64,000 bases of DNA from Homalodisca vitripennis (GCF_021130785.1 NC_060215.1:116150501-116214500); one strand, 5' to 3'; numbered from the stretch's first letter, positions 25,351 to 38,149 are shown. Program-made: numbers and translations. Notes: generated from the letters alone by a model not told the origin.

Positions 25351-26007
25351 TTGCAATATGATATTGACGATGATACGGACAGGAGAGTGGAATTTTGTTC
25401 TCGAATCATTGAGTCTCATGAGCTAGATCCTAATTGGCATACTCAAATTTCTTTTAACAAATCCACTTTCTACCCCAATGGTGCTGTAAAGAAGCATATT
25501 TGTAATTATTATAACACCGGTAATCCACCCATTCTTTAATAGACTTTAATCAAATCAAAAGGAATAACTGTTTGGGCAGCTGTTACTTGTAATGGGGTGC
25601 AATGATTGGGAATAGGTATGAACAGGTTTTAAATGAACAAGTCTTGCCTCATTTCACGGTTCCAGAAATGGATCAAGCAATCTTTCAACAAGATGTTAAG
25701 ATGGTTCTCCTCAGATTTCGCAAATCCTTTCAAGCGATTACTAAATGACAACCTTGTATTGGTCGTGGAAGTGATTTTTTTAGATTGGCCACCCCAATCC
25801 CCAGATTTAACTGTGTGTGATTTCTTTTTATGGGGTTACTTAAAGGAAAAAGTGTATACTCGTAGCTTCAATAATTATGAGGAATTAAAACAATCAATTG
25901 AAGAGTAACTTCTCCGAATACCAAAGAATTTCTTTGTAAGAGCTTACGACTCATTTGTTACTCACTTTTATCAGTCTGTCGCTATGGATGGATTACAGTT
26001 CAAGTAA
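25351..26007 (+). pseudogene. Mariner/Tc1-type transposase relic, 5'-truncated
   Basis: The C-terminal two-thirds of a Tc1/mariner (DDE_3-type) transposase is readable across several frames. Pieces in order: DDDTDRRVEFC (from about 25366), YPNGAVKKH, GITVWAAVTCNGV (about 25561), an AIFQQD catalytic segment (about 25678), DWPPQSPDLTVCDFFLWGYLKEKVY (split here as DWPPQSPDLT plus CDFFLWGYLKEKVY, about 25783-25857), NNYEELKQSIEE, and a terminal VAMDGLQFK before TAA at 26005-26007. The N-terminal paired-type DNA-binding domain is missing, and no terminal inverted repeats were found. At least two frame changes and in-frame stops make it non-functional. It begins about 220 bases after a MITE copy, so nested insertion or deletion may have removed the 5' part. 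Confidence 0.85.
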
Positions 26008-27169
26008 TTGTGGATTGTAATTGTAGGCTTTTGAATAGGCTATTTGCTAATTTTCTGATTAAAATACTTTATTTCTGGATGACAATAAATACAAAACCAA
26101 AAATACAGTTTTTTTACTGTTTTTAAAATATACTTTTTCAAAATACCACCATTTTGTTTCAACAATTGTAAGAGATCTGAAATTTTCACAGGATATTTTT
26201 AAAACATATTTTATTAATTGTGTATAGTTTAAAAATGTTCGGTGCATAAATGTGCAGATAATAAAATATTATGTTGAAACCTCTTCGTGGGTCAGTCTGT
26301 ATGTTGATACAGTGTAATTCAATGAGCCATTTATTTTGTATATGACATTTCTTGAGGTAATTCAGTTATTATTACGCTCTCCCTAAACCCCCCCCCCCAA
26401 CGCAAAGGATACAAACTGCCCTAATATTAGCCTTTACAAGAATTGATGAAAAGAGGTCTTAAAGCCAGCTGAGAGTGACCATACAATTAAATTAACTCTG
26501 ATGCCGATTTTAAACCTAAATTTAAAAACATATCATGCTAAAGTTTACATTAATTTTCCTGTTAATTAAAACAATATGTGAAATTAGACAATATGAGAAA
26601 AATAGCAATCACACCTTGCCCAACTAAAAGTCATATTAAAACTAATTAATGATGAATCAAAAATAGCACAAAGTGATCTATTAGTTGAACTGTTTTAACA
26701 GCAATACAATATTCATATGCATTCATTTTTCAATTACAATTAGATCCATTCTCGAAATAATTGAATAGTAAAGAAACTAGTTTAATCGTCCTTAATGGAT
26801 TACATAGAACTATCCATACTTATGATATAGTAAATTACATTTTAGTAATTCTATTGAAATTTGTTCAGGCCTGTGTTGCTTCTTTAAGATTAACTGCATT
26901 TCAATATTTTTTTTAGTATTTCTGCTCGTATTTTACCAACTTACTACTGTATTGTAATGCATTAATTACATGAAAAATTAAATTAAACTTGGCTTCCTCG
27001 AACCGAACTTAGATACAGTAACTAATCATAGATAAACTGTAATCTAAATATATTTAAGGTTATACTGAAAGCATTTTACAACTAACTATTCATTAAATTC
27101 CTCTATGAGTGTATAAATAATCAATGCACGGGTTCAACATAAAGAAACCAATTAATAACTATTTAAAAT

Positions 27170-27290
27170 TTCCAAAGCGGACAAGTGAATGATGCAAATG
27201 TCCCCACGGTGCAGGCGAGCTCAACTCATCAATGTCACGTCCCCACGTAGAGGGCCCCTACATCCTCCCTGCAGAGGTATATGTACGTTA
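27170..27290. promoter_or_regulatory. GC-rich unique block 3.5 kb upstream of Scr
   Basis: Contains two CGTCCCCACG/TGTCCCCACGG words and TCATCAATGTCACG, in AT-rich flanks. It is non-coding. Its position upstream of the promoter makes it a plausible enhancer, with no direct proof. Confidence 0.25.
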
Positions 27291-27294
27291 ACAG

Positions 27295-27324
27295 CCACTT
27301 ATAATGTTAGTAAATTATAAGTGG
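27295..27324. repeat. 10-bp inverted repeat beside a GC-rich island
   Basis: CCACTTATAA (27295-27304) and TTATAAGTGG (27315-27324) are exact complements with a 10-base loop. The hairpin sits just downstream of the GC-rich block at 27170-27290. Confidence 0.75.
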
Positions 27325-28928
27325 AATGCTATTTGAACATTCACGGATGCTAAAATAGAACGAAGGGATAGAGACGAAGAACTATGCTTATGCAGGTTTA
27401 TGATGTATTTGTTTCTCTATAAGGCTACTTGACAGATTTATCATGTTTTATGCGTATCTTCTGAGAATATTTTTATTGGTCTGCTCCTTTTGTTGCGTGT
27501 TCTCATTAGGACAATTAATTTATGTCCAATTAACTATATCTCAGTTCAGTTGACACAGCATATCCTCGTATACAATTATCAAAATTTGCTCACCCAAATA
27601 GAAAGATTCTGCAGTTACTGGAAGTGCTTTAAAGGCGTATTTTCTAAAACACCTCTCATATTATCATCATACGTATGATATACTGTTCCATAGTGTCGTT
27701 TTAAATACAAATATTTCATCTAATATATATCAACATCCTCAATAGTACTTGTCGTAATTTACAATGATATAAATCAATTCAGATGAGTGAACACGGTTTT
27801 GAATATTAGCTCTAGGTCATTGTGTGTTTTCCCTTGAAGAAGTACATTTTTAAACTCTTCACATAATCTTTTATCGTTCGTTTCTTTTTAAACATCAAGC
27901 TTGTTGTATAAAATATCAACAACATAATCTAGGAGCATTTCCCGAGAAAAGTTTATAATACTGGAGTGCGAACACCCACAATAGAATGTTATAATACCCA
28001 CTTATTCTGGGATGGCTTAATATTAGTATAGTGAAGATTCGAAATGTGTTGACTTCAAATACGCTCTCAATTTGTGATAAGAAGGGGCACACAGGGCAGT
28101 GACACGCTACTTAGACTTAGAGGCTTCCAAATATGCATATAGGATTTCAGCAATAGAAACTCATATTTAGTATCTCTGCTTTAAAAAATAAATCAAAAAC
28201 ATAATACACATTTTTGAACCCAGTAATTTTTAAGCACGTTAAAGAAGGATTCACTTAGAGAAAACTAGTCTCCTTGAAATATTATTATTCTACTACGTAT
28301 TACAAATTATAATAATGATAACTCCATAAAACATAACAAAAGCAATATAGTATAACATATAACAAACCATGTCATTCTAACCTATGACATGAGCAAAGTC
28401 AGTACGAGATACTTGGGTAAACTAATACGTTAAGCTGTCGGGCGTTTGTTATTTTGAAAATATTACTTATATCTCGATAGTAACAATGAGTTGAATACTT
28501 AAGTTCTGTTTCATAGTTGAGCTTAATGTGGAATTTGAACAGGTAGTGCTAAGCCTTTCTAAAACTAATGACTAAAGCAATATTTAACCATATGTGATTT
28601 CTGAAACTTATATAATATAGAATAAACTTTCTACTGAGGAAATGCAGAAACTGAACTCCTATAGAGTAGTATAATTTGCTAGATTGAAATTCAATGAGCA
28701 AACAAATGATAAACTGTAGTATATAGTATAGATAGTTCGTAGGCAAACCACCTGCCATCTTAGGATTGTCTATTCTCCTAGTAAGATACGACCTGCTGCA
28801 GGTTAGGCATTAGTCACGTTTGGTTGTAATTCCTCAGTGCTAGTGTCTTTCTCTAGGAAGTGAAAGATATTTTGGTGCCTCCTAGTAAAATATCCTCCTA
28901 GGGCTCTTTGCCTCTGCAATGGTCTAAG

Positions 28929-28959
28929 ACATAGTTTAGTATAACATGTTAAACTATGT
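28929..28959. repeat. 10-bp inverted repeat
   Basis: ACATAGTTTA (28929-28938) and TAAACTATGT (28950-28959) are perfect complements separated by 11 bases. Confidence 0.7.
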
Positions 28960-30419
28960 TAAATAATAGCCTTAGTAGTGCAATACTCATAAAGAACCCC
29001 AACCAATTTTACATCGTTTATCCGTCCATATTCCATACATATACCAGTACAGACATTTCCCTTTATAAATCGTTCATTTGAATGTATCTGTTATAAATGT
29101 ACAGAGGTGTCGTACTAGTTCGCTTGCAATGTTTGCCAAAGCCCGAAATCATTTATTTTGATCATCAGATCTCTGTTCGACTTTTCTTATCCAATTAACC
29201 AATTCCAATACGAACTGTAATACCAATTTTGCATTAAGATTATTAAGCTTTTTTATATAGCAGATATCAGTTGTTAAAGCTTCTTAAAACCAATCTTAAA
29301 TATATACATGTAGACCAATTTGTTAGTTTAGAAACTTCTTTACTATAACTACGTGAGTTATGTCAATTAGTTAAATAAATAATTTTAATCCTATACGATT
29401 AGAATGCTAATATTGATCTTTTTCGTTATACTGTTATAATTTTAGGTTATAAATTTACCATAAATTAAAATTTGTAATCATCTTCAATTTTTTTTCTTCG
29501 TTTTTTAACAATCATTGTATATCAGTAAGACCTCCTTTTGATAAAAGTTGTGAACGGTTTAAATGAGTGATAACTTTGAGGTTATAAAACACTTTAAGGA
29601 TCGTAAATTTGTGACACGCACGCAGTTTTGATAGCTCTGCATATCCAAAGTTTATATATTTAGTGAGATTGTTTGTATACTGAACGTATGTGCATTGTGG
29701 TGTATACTACAAACGATTAGTGTATTCACCAAAACATGAATCAAAAACCGCATTAGAAGTGTTTGGTCTATATAACGTGACACAATATTAGAGCAGAATA
29801 ATGTGGTTTATTAAATATTCAACCTTGTAGGTCAGTAAATGTTCACCATGATTGTAAAGACCATAACAATTTGGTGTTCAAATTAAGGAAGGGAATATTA
29901 TCAAATAATTCAGCCTAATATAAATGTTGACAATTAATGTTCACCAGAGACACATATGTCTCTCATGTGTTGGAAAAGAAAATTGACACAGGGTAACAGT
30001 ACTAATGAAAAATTCCAACTGTACCAAAAATAAATTTTTCTGCTCCCGTCTTCTGATGTGCAAAGTGTTAAGCTACTTCTTAAGTAGATGCATTTAAAGG
30101 ACGTTGTAATCATTTCATCTTTAAGGATACATCATGTTGACCTAGAGTCTAACGAGGAAGGAGGGCTCAACACTTATCCTTTGATGAATACTATCTTTCA
30201 TAAACCATTTCAGGACATATCGTATAATCTAAATTTAATACTCAATCATTTTAGATGTTGATAAGAAGTACATACTTTAGATACACCGCACCTATCCATG
30301 TTATTCCTGTGAATTTCGGCTATATGAAATAGACATGTAAACAGTCAAGAATTTTTGTAAAAGAAAATTTAGTAAAAATAAACAAACTAGATCGTTAAGA
30401 AACAAAAATATTTAGCTAG

Positions 30420-30820
30420 GAAGTGAGGTGATAAGCAAAGCAGGGCGTTCGGGAGGAGGTCCCTGTCGCTCGGGGAGGAGCGACACTCGCGGACAAGTCT
30501 CCCCACCAACCACCCCCCACCCGGCCACTTCGCCCAATCGCAGAGCCTCAGAGCCCCGCAGCGCAGTCGACTCTGGGCGGACTCGGACCGAAAACACGTC
30601 AAGCTCTAGAGCAGTGCGCGTCGTCCCGTTGTCATAAAACATTGGCTCTGACAGTTCGTCCGCGAGCGGTCTTATCGATGATTATGCGGTCAACAGGTCC
30701 TCTGGTCGTCTTCTAGTTCAGTGCAAAGTCGGTTTCCGCTTCTCTTGTCACAGTGGAACTATTATGTAACAGTGAAAACTTTTTTTCTGTGTTCTATTCC
30801 CGAATAGTTTAAAACTTAAA
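30420..30820 (+). promoter_or_regulatory. Scr: Scr promoter and 5' leader, GC/CpG-rich
   Basis: Composition changes sharply at about 30420 from AT-rich to GC-rich with many CpGs, and this continues through the coding exon. A TCAGT initiator-like word lies at 30718-30722, about 100 bases before the ATG. There is no clear TATA box at the expected distance, and CCAAT occurs near 30535. The ATG context (CTTAAAATG, 30815-30823) has A at -3, good for insect initiation. Short overlapping frames on both strands here are by-products of low stop-codon density in GC-rich sequence. The start site and core element are inference; the compositional shift is seen directly. Confidence 0.5.
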
Positions 30821-31529
30821 ATGAGTTCTTATCAGTTCGTGAATTCCTTGGCGTCCTGCTATCAGCAAGGGCAAGCCGTGAGGTCCGGTGCCTCCCCTGT
30901 GGACCCTTCACATCCTCAGCACCCTCAGGCGAGCAGTCCGGGGTCGGAGTACTACAACGCTAACCCCGGAGTCGTGTCCTCGTACGCTCCCGGAGGTTGT
31001 TACTCTCCACAGCAGTACGCGGGTCAATACATGCACCAGTCCGGGGACATGATAGACTACACTCAACTGCACTCTTCCCATAACCGGCTGGGAGTGGGCC
31101 ATCTGCAGCCCTTGCACCACCACACGGTCTCCTCTCCAGGAGCTGTCTCGCCGATCCTCAACAACAACACGACAGTGACCAACCTCAGCTCCAACTCCTG
31201 CAAGTACGCTGACTCCACCACGGCAACGACCAACGTGTCGTCCCCTCAGGATCTCAGCACAGGAGGTCAGCCCGCCAGAAGTTCTTCTCCCATAAAGTCC
31301 ACACCGGCCTCCTCGGCCAGAACTTCGGCTTCTGCATCGGCTACCTCCCCTGCGACGTCGGCAGCCCAGAACTCGTCGACGGCTGCCTCGCAAAGCTCCT
31401 CCTCTCCGGCTTCTTCGACATCCTCGAACTCTTCGAACACTGGGAATAATTCGACCTCCAAGACGGGAACTTCTGGAAACCCGCCCCCACAAATCTACCC
31501 TTGGATGAAGCGAGTTCACCTTGGCCAAA
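30821..31529 (+). CDS. Scr: Sex combs reduced, first coding exon (partial; homeobox exon outside window)
   Basis: This exon encodes the N-terminal 236 residues of the Hox5-class transcription factor Scr, a nuclear protein that sets labial and first-thoracic identity. Seen directly: the N-terminal octapeptide region MSSYQFVNS (1-9); DMIDYTQLH (76-84); SCKYA (126-130); SPQDLS (141-146); a Ser/Thr/Ala-rich linker (about 152-218); and the Exd-binding hexapeptide IYPWMKR (225-231) followed by VHLGQ. Known for the family: DYTQL, SCKYA and SPQDLS are Scr hallmarks, and YPWM contacts Extradenticle. The exon ends after CAA-A at 31529 with intron GTAAGT. The split codon would give Ser, matching the conserved HLGQS linker before the homeodomain. 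The ATG at 30821 is chosen because MSSYQFVNS is the conserved Hox N-terminus. The frame reads on to a stop at 31568-31570, but that tail is intron. Exon 1 is GC-rich unlike its surroundings. The homeodomain exon is not in the window. Confidence 0.97.
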
Positions 31530-31535
31530 GTAAGT
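31530..31535 (+). other. Scr: Splice donor of Scr exon 1
   Basis: AAA|GTAAGT matches the metazoan 5' splice-site consensus. It breaks the reading frame in phase 1 (709 coding bases precede it), which fits the conserved Gln-Ser junction just after the YPWM motif. Confidence 0.93.
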
Positions 31536-32149
31536 GCCTAATTCTTTTTATTATTTCGGTAATCCCGTAAAAACTAATACGTGTCCGTATGAAAAGCTTA
31601 AGGACTATCTGAACAATAGAGTTCAAACTCAACAGTCGCAAATAATGATAGTTTTATGGAACTTGCAAGAAACAACTCGTATTTAGATTCAGTATTTAAT
31701 TATAAGATTTAGAGTTCTATGGTGACTGCTTAAGCATGAATTCATTCAAATTACTCGTTAAGTAACAGAGCCAATACATCACTGCTATTATATTGTATGG
31801 TTTTTTTATGAACTTACCTCCTCAAGTCAGAAATGCTATTAAAATCATATATTGTTTATTTACATTTGAGATTTTGAAGAAATTATCAAACATCTGCCTT
31901 CAAAACGAAATAAACTTTCTTTTTATGTATCAATTCTTCAGTGATACTACTTTTTTGTTTGTTTTTTGTTCCTTCCCAATATTTCTACTACTTTATGCAA
32001 TAATATAGGTTCGCCTTCAAAAAGTCTTTTAAAATCTGAAATATTTATACTTTTAAATATAATCGCTAACTTAAGAACTATTTCTCTACTAGAGCAAGGT
32101 ATACAGAATAATAAATGCAAGTGTATCGGTGAGGGAGTGCGCTATTGAC

Positions 32150-32360
32150 CTAGATATTATGTGAGAGACCATAAATTACAGAGGGTAGTCACCCCATTCA
32201 CCGCAGGGCCACAATAAGGGCGATTACACGGCTCTCCCGGCGAGCTCCATGGCCATTCACTGTTAGCCCTCTCTTGTCTTTCCTTCTGTGTCGATTCCGC
32301 AGTGGTTTCACCATGTGTTCTTGTACCTTTTCGTGAAGAGAGAGACCCCGCGAGTTTAAA
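32150..32360. promoter_or_regulatory. Scr: Promoter-proximal intronic island with GCCAT and GAGAG motifs
   Basis: Holds CCATAAATTAC (homeodomain-type, about 32169), GCCAT on both strands at 32249-32256 (Pho/YY1-type core) and GAAGAGAGAGACC at about 32335-32347 (GAGA-factor type). This combination is typical of Polycomb response elements in fly Hox loci, but these words are short and can arise by chance. It lies about 700 bp into the intron. Confidence 0.35.
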
Positions 32361-34233
32361 GTTAGACTTTACGAGGAAAAACAGTTTTTATAGACTTATA
32401 TATATGATACAGTTGATTGATAATGTTATAGCGATGTATCATATCAACTGCAGTGTTCGATGTAGGAGGCGTGGTTGTTTACTTGTTTTATGGATTTTTA
32501 TCAAGATAGCACGCACATTTGGAGATCAATTAAAAATATATTAGCATTTGTTTCCTTGGCATTTTGTGTTAATCAAAATGCTTCATAAGATATCTTTTAA
32601 CAAATATACTCTAAACAAAACAAGATTACTTCACTGGAGCCTTGTTTTGGTTAATTAAAATATAAAATAGTTTAAATTTTATTATTATACTGTTCGCAGT
32701 GTTAGCTAGATTTTAACATAAAACTATAGAATTGTGTACACAATAGATGTAGGTAGGCATAACTTTAAGTTTAAGCGTTAAAATTTCAGTAAGCTCAGAG
32801 TCTTTGCCTAGAAAAAGAAATAAAATTGTAAAATTCTGAATAATTTAAGTAAACTTAGAACTTGGTAGAGTTCTACCACGCATTGAAGTAAATTGGACTT
32901 TAATCACGTTTCACCTTATTTATGGTAAACACATGAACTGTAACACCTCGAATTCCTAGGAAATCGTAACTGCATATTGAGCAGATTGTGGCCCAGGTGG
33001 GAAAATGGAGCGATTATTAGTTACGAAACAAGTAATAGACCATTAGGAACCACACTCCCTTAACGGTGGACCACCTGCGAAGTAGCTCCTATAATCGGTC
33101 CGATATATCGAAATAAGCGACCTTCGACCCAGAATTACAGACTGAACTACCTGTCTTTCCCAACACTTGGAGTGGTCACGAAACCACATACTGTGTTTAT
33201 GGGATCGGCCCAAACATTTAACTCAAAAATTATAATTTGTTAAAAAAATATAAGTATATTTAGTTTTAACTATATTAACACATAACATTTTTTAATTGCC
33301 TACGTTTAATGTGAACTTGCTCACACATATATTGCACTGAACTATTTTATTGTAGTTAATTTATAGTTCTACTACAAAAACTTTATAAAAAAATGTATAG
33401 CTAACTACAAAAAAATTATTGGGAATTATTTTTACCAGTTGCTATTAAAGTAAATACGTGTTGAGAAAAATCATTATGTAACTGTACATACAGTGCGTTT
33501 TTGTAAGTTTTTTTTAATATAACGTTAATTATGTTATAGTGTTAGTTTTGATTAAAATATTATTTTACTTATCAGAAATGCGTGACAGTAAAAAAATATA
33601 TTTTACTCGAATCAGCTATTTACCGAAGGAAATAATTTTTATTGCCAGTATTTATATTTTTATTCCTAACTATTATTAAAAACGAACTTTTGCTACAGGA
33701 CGTAAGTTAAACAGGTTTTATAGTTATTTTATATTCTATGTAGGCACGAGACGTTGTTGACAATAAGTGCATTACTAAGGCATACAACCAGCTAACAACA
33801 ATGGTACACGAAGGCATTACTTACAATTATCTAACCTGTACTATCTCATGTCCAGTGACATGTCACGCGAACCGCTACTTAGCCTATCTGTTTTTGCGTA
33901 AGCCTAATTAATTCTCTAATTATAACCACTTAAGCTAGCTAGTTACGTCTCTGCGTATAAAACTGCGTTCTGTTGAGACCTTCGGTGAAGATACTACTCG
34001 TTAAATATTTTAAAATAAAGACTAAAATATTTACTAATCAGAACAATGTTATAATAAGGATTCAGTTATTTAAGGAATAAATAAATACAATAACTTTAAA
34101 ATGTATATAGTAACATAGACTATGTTTTATTTGCTAATTTTACAAAAATAATCTAACATTAATTTTAATACTGTATATAAGATTTTAAACAGTGTTTTAA
34201 CTGAATGAACAATTGTGAAATTGTTGATTGTTG

Positions 34234-34312
34234 ATGCAATAAAGAATAAAGAAAGAATAAAGAAAAAGAATAAAGAAATAAAGAAAAGAATATTATTATT
34301 ATTATTATTATG
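34234..34312. repeat. AATAAAG/AAAGAA simple repeat plus (ATT)n, possibly a non-LTR retrotransposon tail
   Basis: GATTGTTGATGCAATAAAG is followed by irregular AATAAAG and AAAGAA units and then by seven or eight ATT triplets. A short tandem repeat directly after a unique 3' end is typical of several insect non-LTR elements (known family behaviour). No reverse transcriptase remnant was found upstream, so at most a heavily 5'-truncated copy is present. Confidence 0.45.
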
Positions 34313-34529
34313 ATGTTACATTTAATTACTAGTTATCGGTTCAATGGGTTAAAGGTGTTTTATTGGAGCAAGTGTTTTGAAGATATTTAATGACTTACAT
34401 GAAAGGAATACATTCTGATGAACAAAGTGAGTAATTCTACTCTAAAATGCAATGGAATCAAAGTTGAAATCTTGCAAATGCTCGTTAACCATTAATAAGT
34501 GACTACGAATCCATTAATCAATGGGGAAT

Positions 34530-34750
34530 GCATCGCTGCTGGGGGTCATATCCCATAACTTTCCCATTAATTGGGAGAAAACTCGGCAGCTGGAAGTGGG
34601 ATGTTAAATTGGAAAATAATCGCGAAGAGGCGGACACAGCGCCTCCCATTTCCGTATTACTTGCTCCCAGCGTTAGTCCCGGTCTCCGCTATGTTCGCGC
34701 TTACTAGAGCGCTATACCTCCTAGTAATGTTGCCTACCGTGAATACATTT
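34530..34750. promoter_or_regulatory. Scr: Intronic moderately GC-rich island
   Basis: Contains TCCCATTAATTGGGA (near-palindromic homeodomain-type core, about 34562) and a GC-rich run through CGCGAAGAGGCGGACACAGCG. Short frames cross it on both strands, but none has protein features. Candidate enhancer only. Confidence 0.22.
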
Positions 34751-35329
34751 CAGATGATAACACCAGATAGTAAAAATCAATTTAATACCTATACAATAAA
34801 AAAAGTCAGCACTTTTTATGGAATCGTTTTTCTCACCACCGACGTGTTTATGAGACAAAACAACATTCAGGTCCTGATTGAATGGAACAGAACATGGACA
34901 CATAAATAATAGCCAAATTATTTATTTTTTTTACATAAAGTACTTTCCTATAAAAGAATATTTTTATGTTTAAGAATATGATAATTAGGCACACATCCTA
35001 GCTCCATTTAATGATCTTACTTGAATGTGTGGGCACGATTATCTTAGCCTTCAAAATAAGACATAACCATTAAACAATGTTAATCATGTTTATTACTGTA
35101 ATATTTAGTATATTAATGAGTCCTGGCAACAACGAAATTTACAATGCCCTGACTAAAATTTTTGTTGTAAATATATTAGTTCTAACTATTACTTGAATTA
35201 CTTAGCCTGCTGTAAGAAAACACGAGTAAAATGTTTCCAGAAACTCAGAAATGTTGTTGGAAGAACCCCCACAAGAAATTTTGAAACCCTCCAAAGTTCG
35301 ATAGTAGCCTATTAGATGTACAGAGCAAC

Positions 35330-35560
35330 AAAATCAGCCTCTCCCGGCCAGATCTGGCGCATCGTCCCAGATGATTTATCCGGTAGCGGGGCCCCTTTGA
35401 GGTTTTTGCACCGCATTACACGGCCCCTAGGCGGGCTGTGTCACTGACGAGCTTGTTTTTAGTCCATCATGTGTTCGTGTTCCCCATAGCGGACGACGCG
35501 GCGAGGCGAGCTAACACTGGGACTGGGACGTTCACCTGATTTATTGCGCAGAAAAACCTT
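35330..35560. promoter_or_regulatory. Scr: GC-rich intronic island with an Exd/Hox-like TGATTTAT
   Basis: TGATTTAT at 35372-35379 matches the composite Extradenticle/Hox half-site pair known from fly Hox targets. It lies in a GC-rich block (GGTAGCGGGGCCCC, GGCCCCTAGGCGGGC, GCGGACGACGCGGCGAGGCG). This suggests auto- or cross-regulation by Hox proteins (inference). Confidence 0.3.
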
Positions 35561-36239
35561 AATAGATATTCAGTACTGATATGAACTCGTCGAAGAAGAA
35601 ACTGTTCGGATACACGATTTTCATGGGGGCAAGGAGTTTAGATGATGTCCGGGCGATTTTAAATGAATGCAATTCACTTCTCGAATGACATACATGGAAC
35701 ATTCTGAAAACTTCACTAAAGATCATCCACAGGTCCAAGTTTGAGACTTCTTGTCTTGAATATGTTAGTTACACAGAGTTTAATCATGGTTATGAATTAC
35801 CAAAACAAATTAAAAGTATTTTAACCAATAACTTTTACAAATATAGTAGCTTTAGTTATTTTAGTTTTTCATTTAGACATTTTACAGCTAAGTTAAGGAA
35901 TCCTGTATGGAAATACTACTTGAACAGGTTTCCTTAATCATGCAACATTTTAAATGTAGGAAAAGAACCATTTATTTAAAATTACTGCACAGTAACTCTT
36001 CTGAGTTTTCTTAATTTATAATAGATATATAACTGAGTGCAGATCTCACCTGCTCATATTAAATTACTTATGCATGTTAAACTTTGTGAATAAATTAATG
36101 ACTGTGAATTCATTATTTCGAACTGTTTAGCCATCGAATATGAGACTAGATTCTGTTTTCTATCTGTACAAATCCATACGCTCGATAAAGCCACGAAAGG
36201 GAATTTCAGGCGTAGGCTCAGGGATAACTTCTGGTTAGT

Positions 36240-36700
36240 CATTGATTTGAAACAAATGGCACCCACTTCTCCGGTAGACGATGAGACGTTCGGGCACGGG
36301 AACGAGTGCGTGTCCGGGGATTACAAAGAGCTCGGAGCGCCAATTGATTCATTCGAGCCGGAGTTTCGTTCTGACTGCACCGGCCATTAACAGGTAACAA
36401 ATCATGTCAGGACAATACCAGCTGAGAATTATGCATTGTTTAGTATCGGTTTGAATTATACGGCGCGGGCCAGAACCGGTTGGAAGGGAAAACTACCGCG
36501 CGCCCGGCATGAATTATTGTGTGTCTTTTAATATTGGCATAATTTGCAGCGCAAGTGTTTTTCAGCCTCTAAGCCTCTGACAAATAGCCCAGTAACAATA
36601 CCCTGTCGATACCCGCCGTGGCCGGCCGAGACGGCTTCATAGCTCTGGCGGTAGCGACTTGGGTCTGCAGTTTGTGCAGCAATTTACTCTCTTTCTCATG
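36240..36700. promoter_or_regulatory. Scr: Large GC-rich intronic island with a Grainyhead-type site
   Basis: About 450 bp of unique GC-rich sequence. AACCGGTT (36474-36481) is a perfect Grainyhead consensus. Homeodomain-type words CAATTGATTCATT (about 36341) and GAATTATGCATT (about 36426) lie nearby. It is one of the longest non-AT-rich blocks in the intron and a good candidate for conservation testing. Confidence 0.35.
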
Positions 36701-38149
36701 ATCTCCTCCACGGGATCCTTGATGATAGAGTTTCTAGAAACCGCTTGACAGGCTGTGAGGAATGCGCTATTATCGTCTTCGACTCCAGACAGCTTTGTAT
36801 CCTTAAAGGTCACTCATGTATTTTCAGTGTAGATCAGGCGTAACGGAATCTGAAACTTGTAACTACATCTACCCAACAACGTAAATAAATCATAGCGACA
36901 CAAACACAATAAAGGAAGTAATGTTCCCCTGTATATTTCAAACTTAACGATCGATACTTTATTAGTCAAATTGGCAGGATCTACCCACAGAATATATCGT
37001 ATCTTTTTCAGTTCTAGTAGTTCAGGATCCAAGAGCAAACTGTAAAAGCACCACACAATCTAGTTTTTAAGTGATTTGGGAAGTCTATAGAAATTCACAT
37101 AGGTATAAATAAGGTTATCCAATAATAATTTGGTTTTAGATCATAAAACGTGATCAGTGCCAGTTAGTCACGCGAAGACCAACTATTTAGCTAAAATGGT
37201 GACTTTTATTTTATTTATCTTCTTGACTGACAGTGTTATGCCTAACATTTATTTGTCTGACGGTCTCTTTTAACGCGTGCATATAGCTTAAAAAATCATC
37301 TGAGAAAACAATATCATTTGATACTTATAATCCTGTTGATAGCTTCCTTTTCTACGGTCAACCATCAAAACAAGAGCAGATAACGATCGATTTCGTTCTT
37401 AGGGGAAATTCCTCTATCGACTCCATATCGATAAAACTGGATATATGCTTGTACAACGCAAATTGGGTCGCGGTGTAATGCCTTACTGCTATTCCTACTT
37501 TCTATGCTATGTTCCTTAAATCCCAACCCATAGAATCTAAATATGCTATTAAATAATCGTAAACATGTTATTAAAGTTAATAGTTAAAGCAAGGGCTATT
37601 GCATCGCGGATTTGTGACAGTTTCATTTTAATCTCCAACGTTACCAATCAGTACATATGCAGTATTAATACTAGAAGAATTTCAAGTGGTATATGGCATG
37701 TGCAAGTCAATGCAATTTTTATTTGAAAATATTGGTTAGACAAAAAATGAGTGCCCACTTTTCAGTTCTGTTTATCTTCGTAGTTTCTGTTTTCTTTTTT
37801 AACTAACACTAACCTATTCAAAGAGAGAGTAATACCTTAGGTCTTGTAAATTTATGGTAGTAGCAAGCTAACGAATATGCAGCATATGCTCTCGTGTAAT
37901 TGTACATGTTGCTACAAGGACATATCAATTAGTGACTTTTTCTTACAAGTTGGATATTTCTTCTAAGTCGTGTCCTTAAAAATACAATAGCTGCAAATTT
38001 CTTCCTTTGTTACTAACATGCTGTTACTCTGAGGAATAAATATTATGCTGAACGTTTACTGTGATGTTCTTTGTGAAATTGAAATCCCCGACCGAAAGAT
38101 CCCTTATTTAAGCACAATAACCATCAGACCCTGGTCATTTATCGTGATC

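Larger units (their letters stand above)
26008..30419. other. AT-rich DNA immediately 5' of the Scr promoter
   Basis: Contains a C11 homopolymer at about 26388-26398, the GC-rich block at 27170, and two small inverted repeats listed separately. Otherwise it is AT-rich with no supported gene. No ftz-like coding exon was recognised anywhere upstream of Scr in this window. Confidence 0.6.

Noticed and set aside
26388..26398. C11 homopolymer as a functional element
   Set aside because: A simple homopolymer run, prone to sequencing error, with no surrounding structure.
30908..31528. Long minus-strand open frames opposite Scr exon 1 (206 and 64 codons)
   Set aside because: They arise from GC-rich codon use on the opposite strand, give Arg/Gly- or Glu-rich low-complexity residues, and Scr itself is certain.
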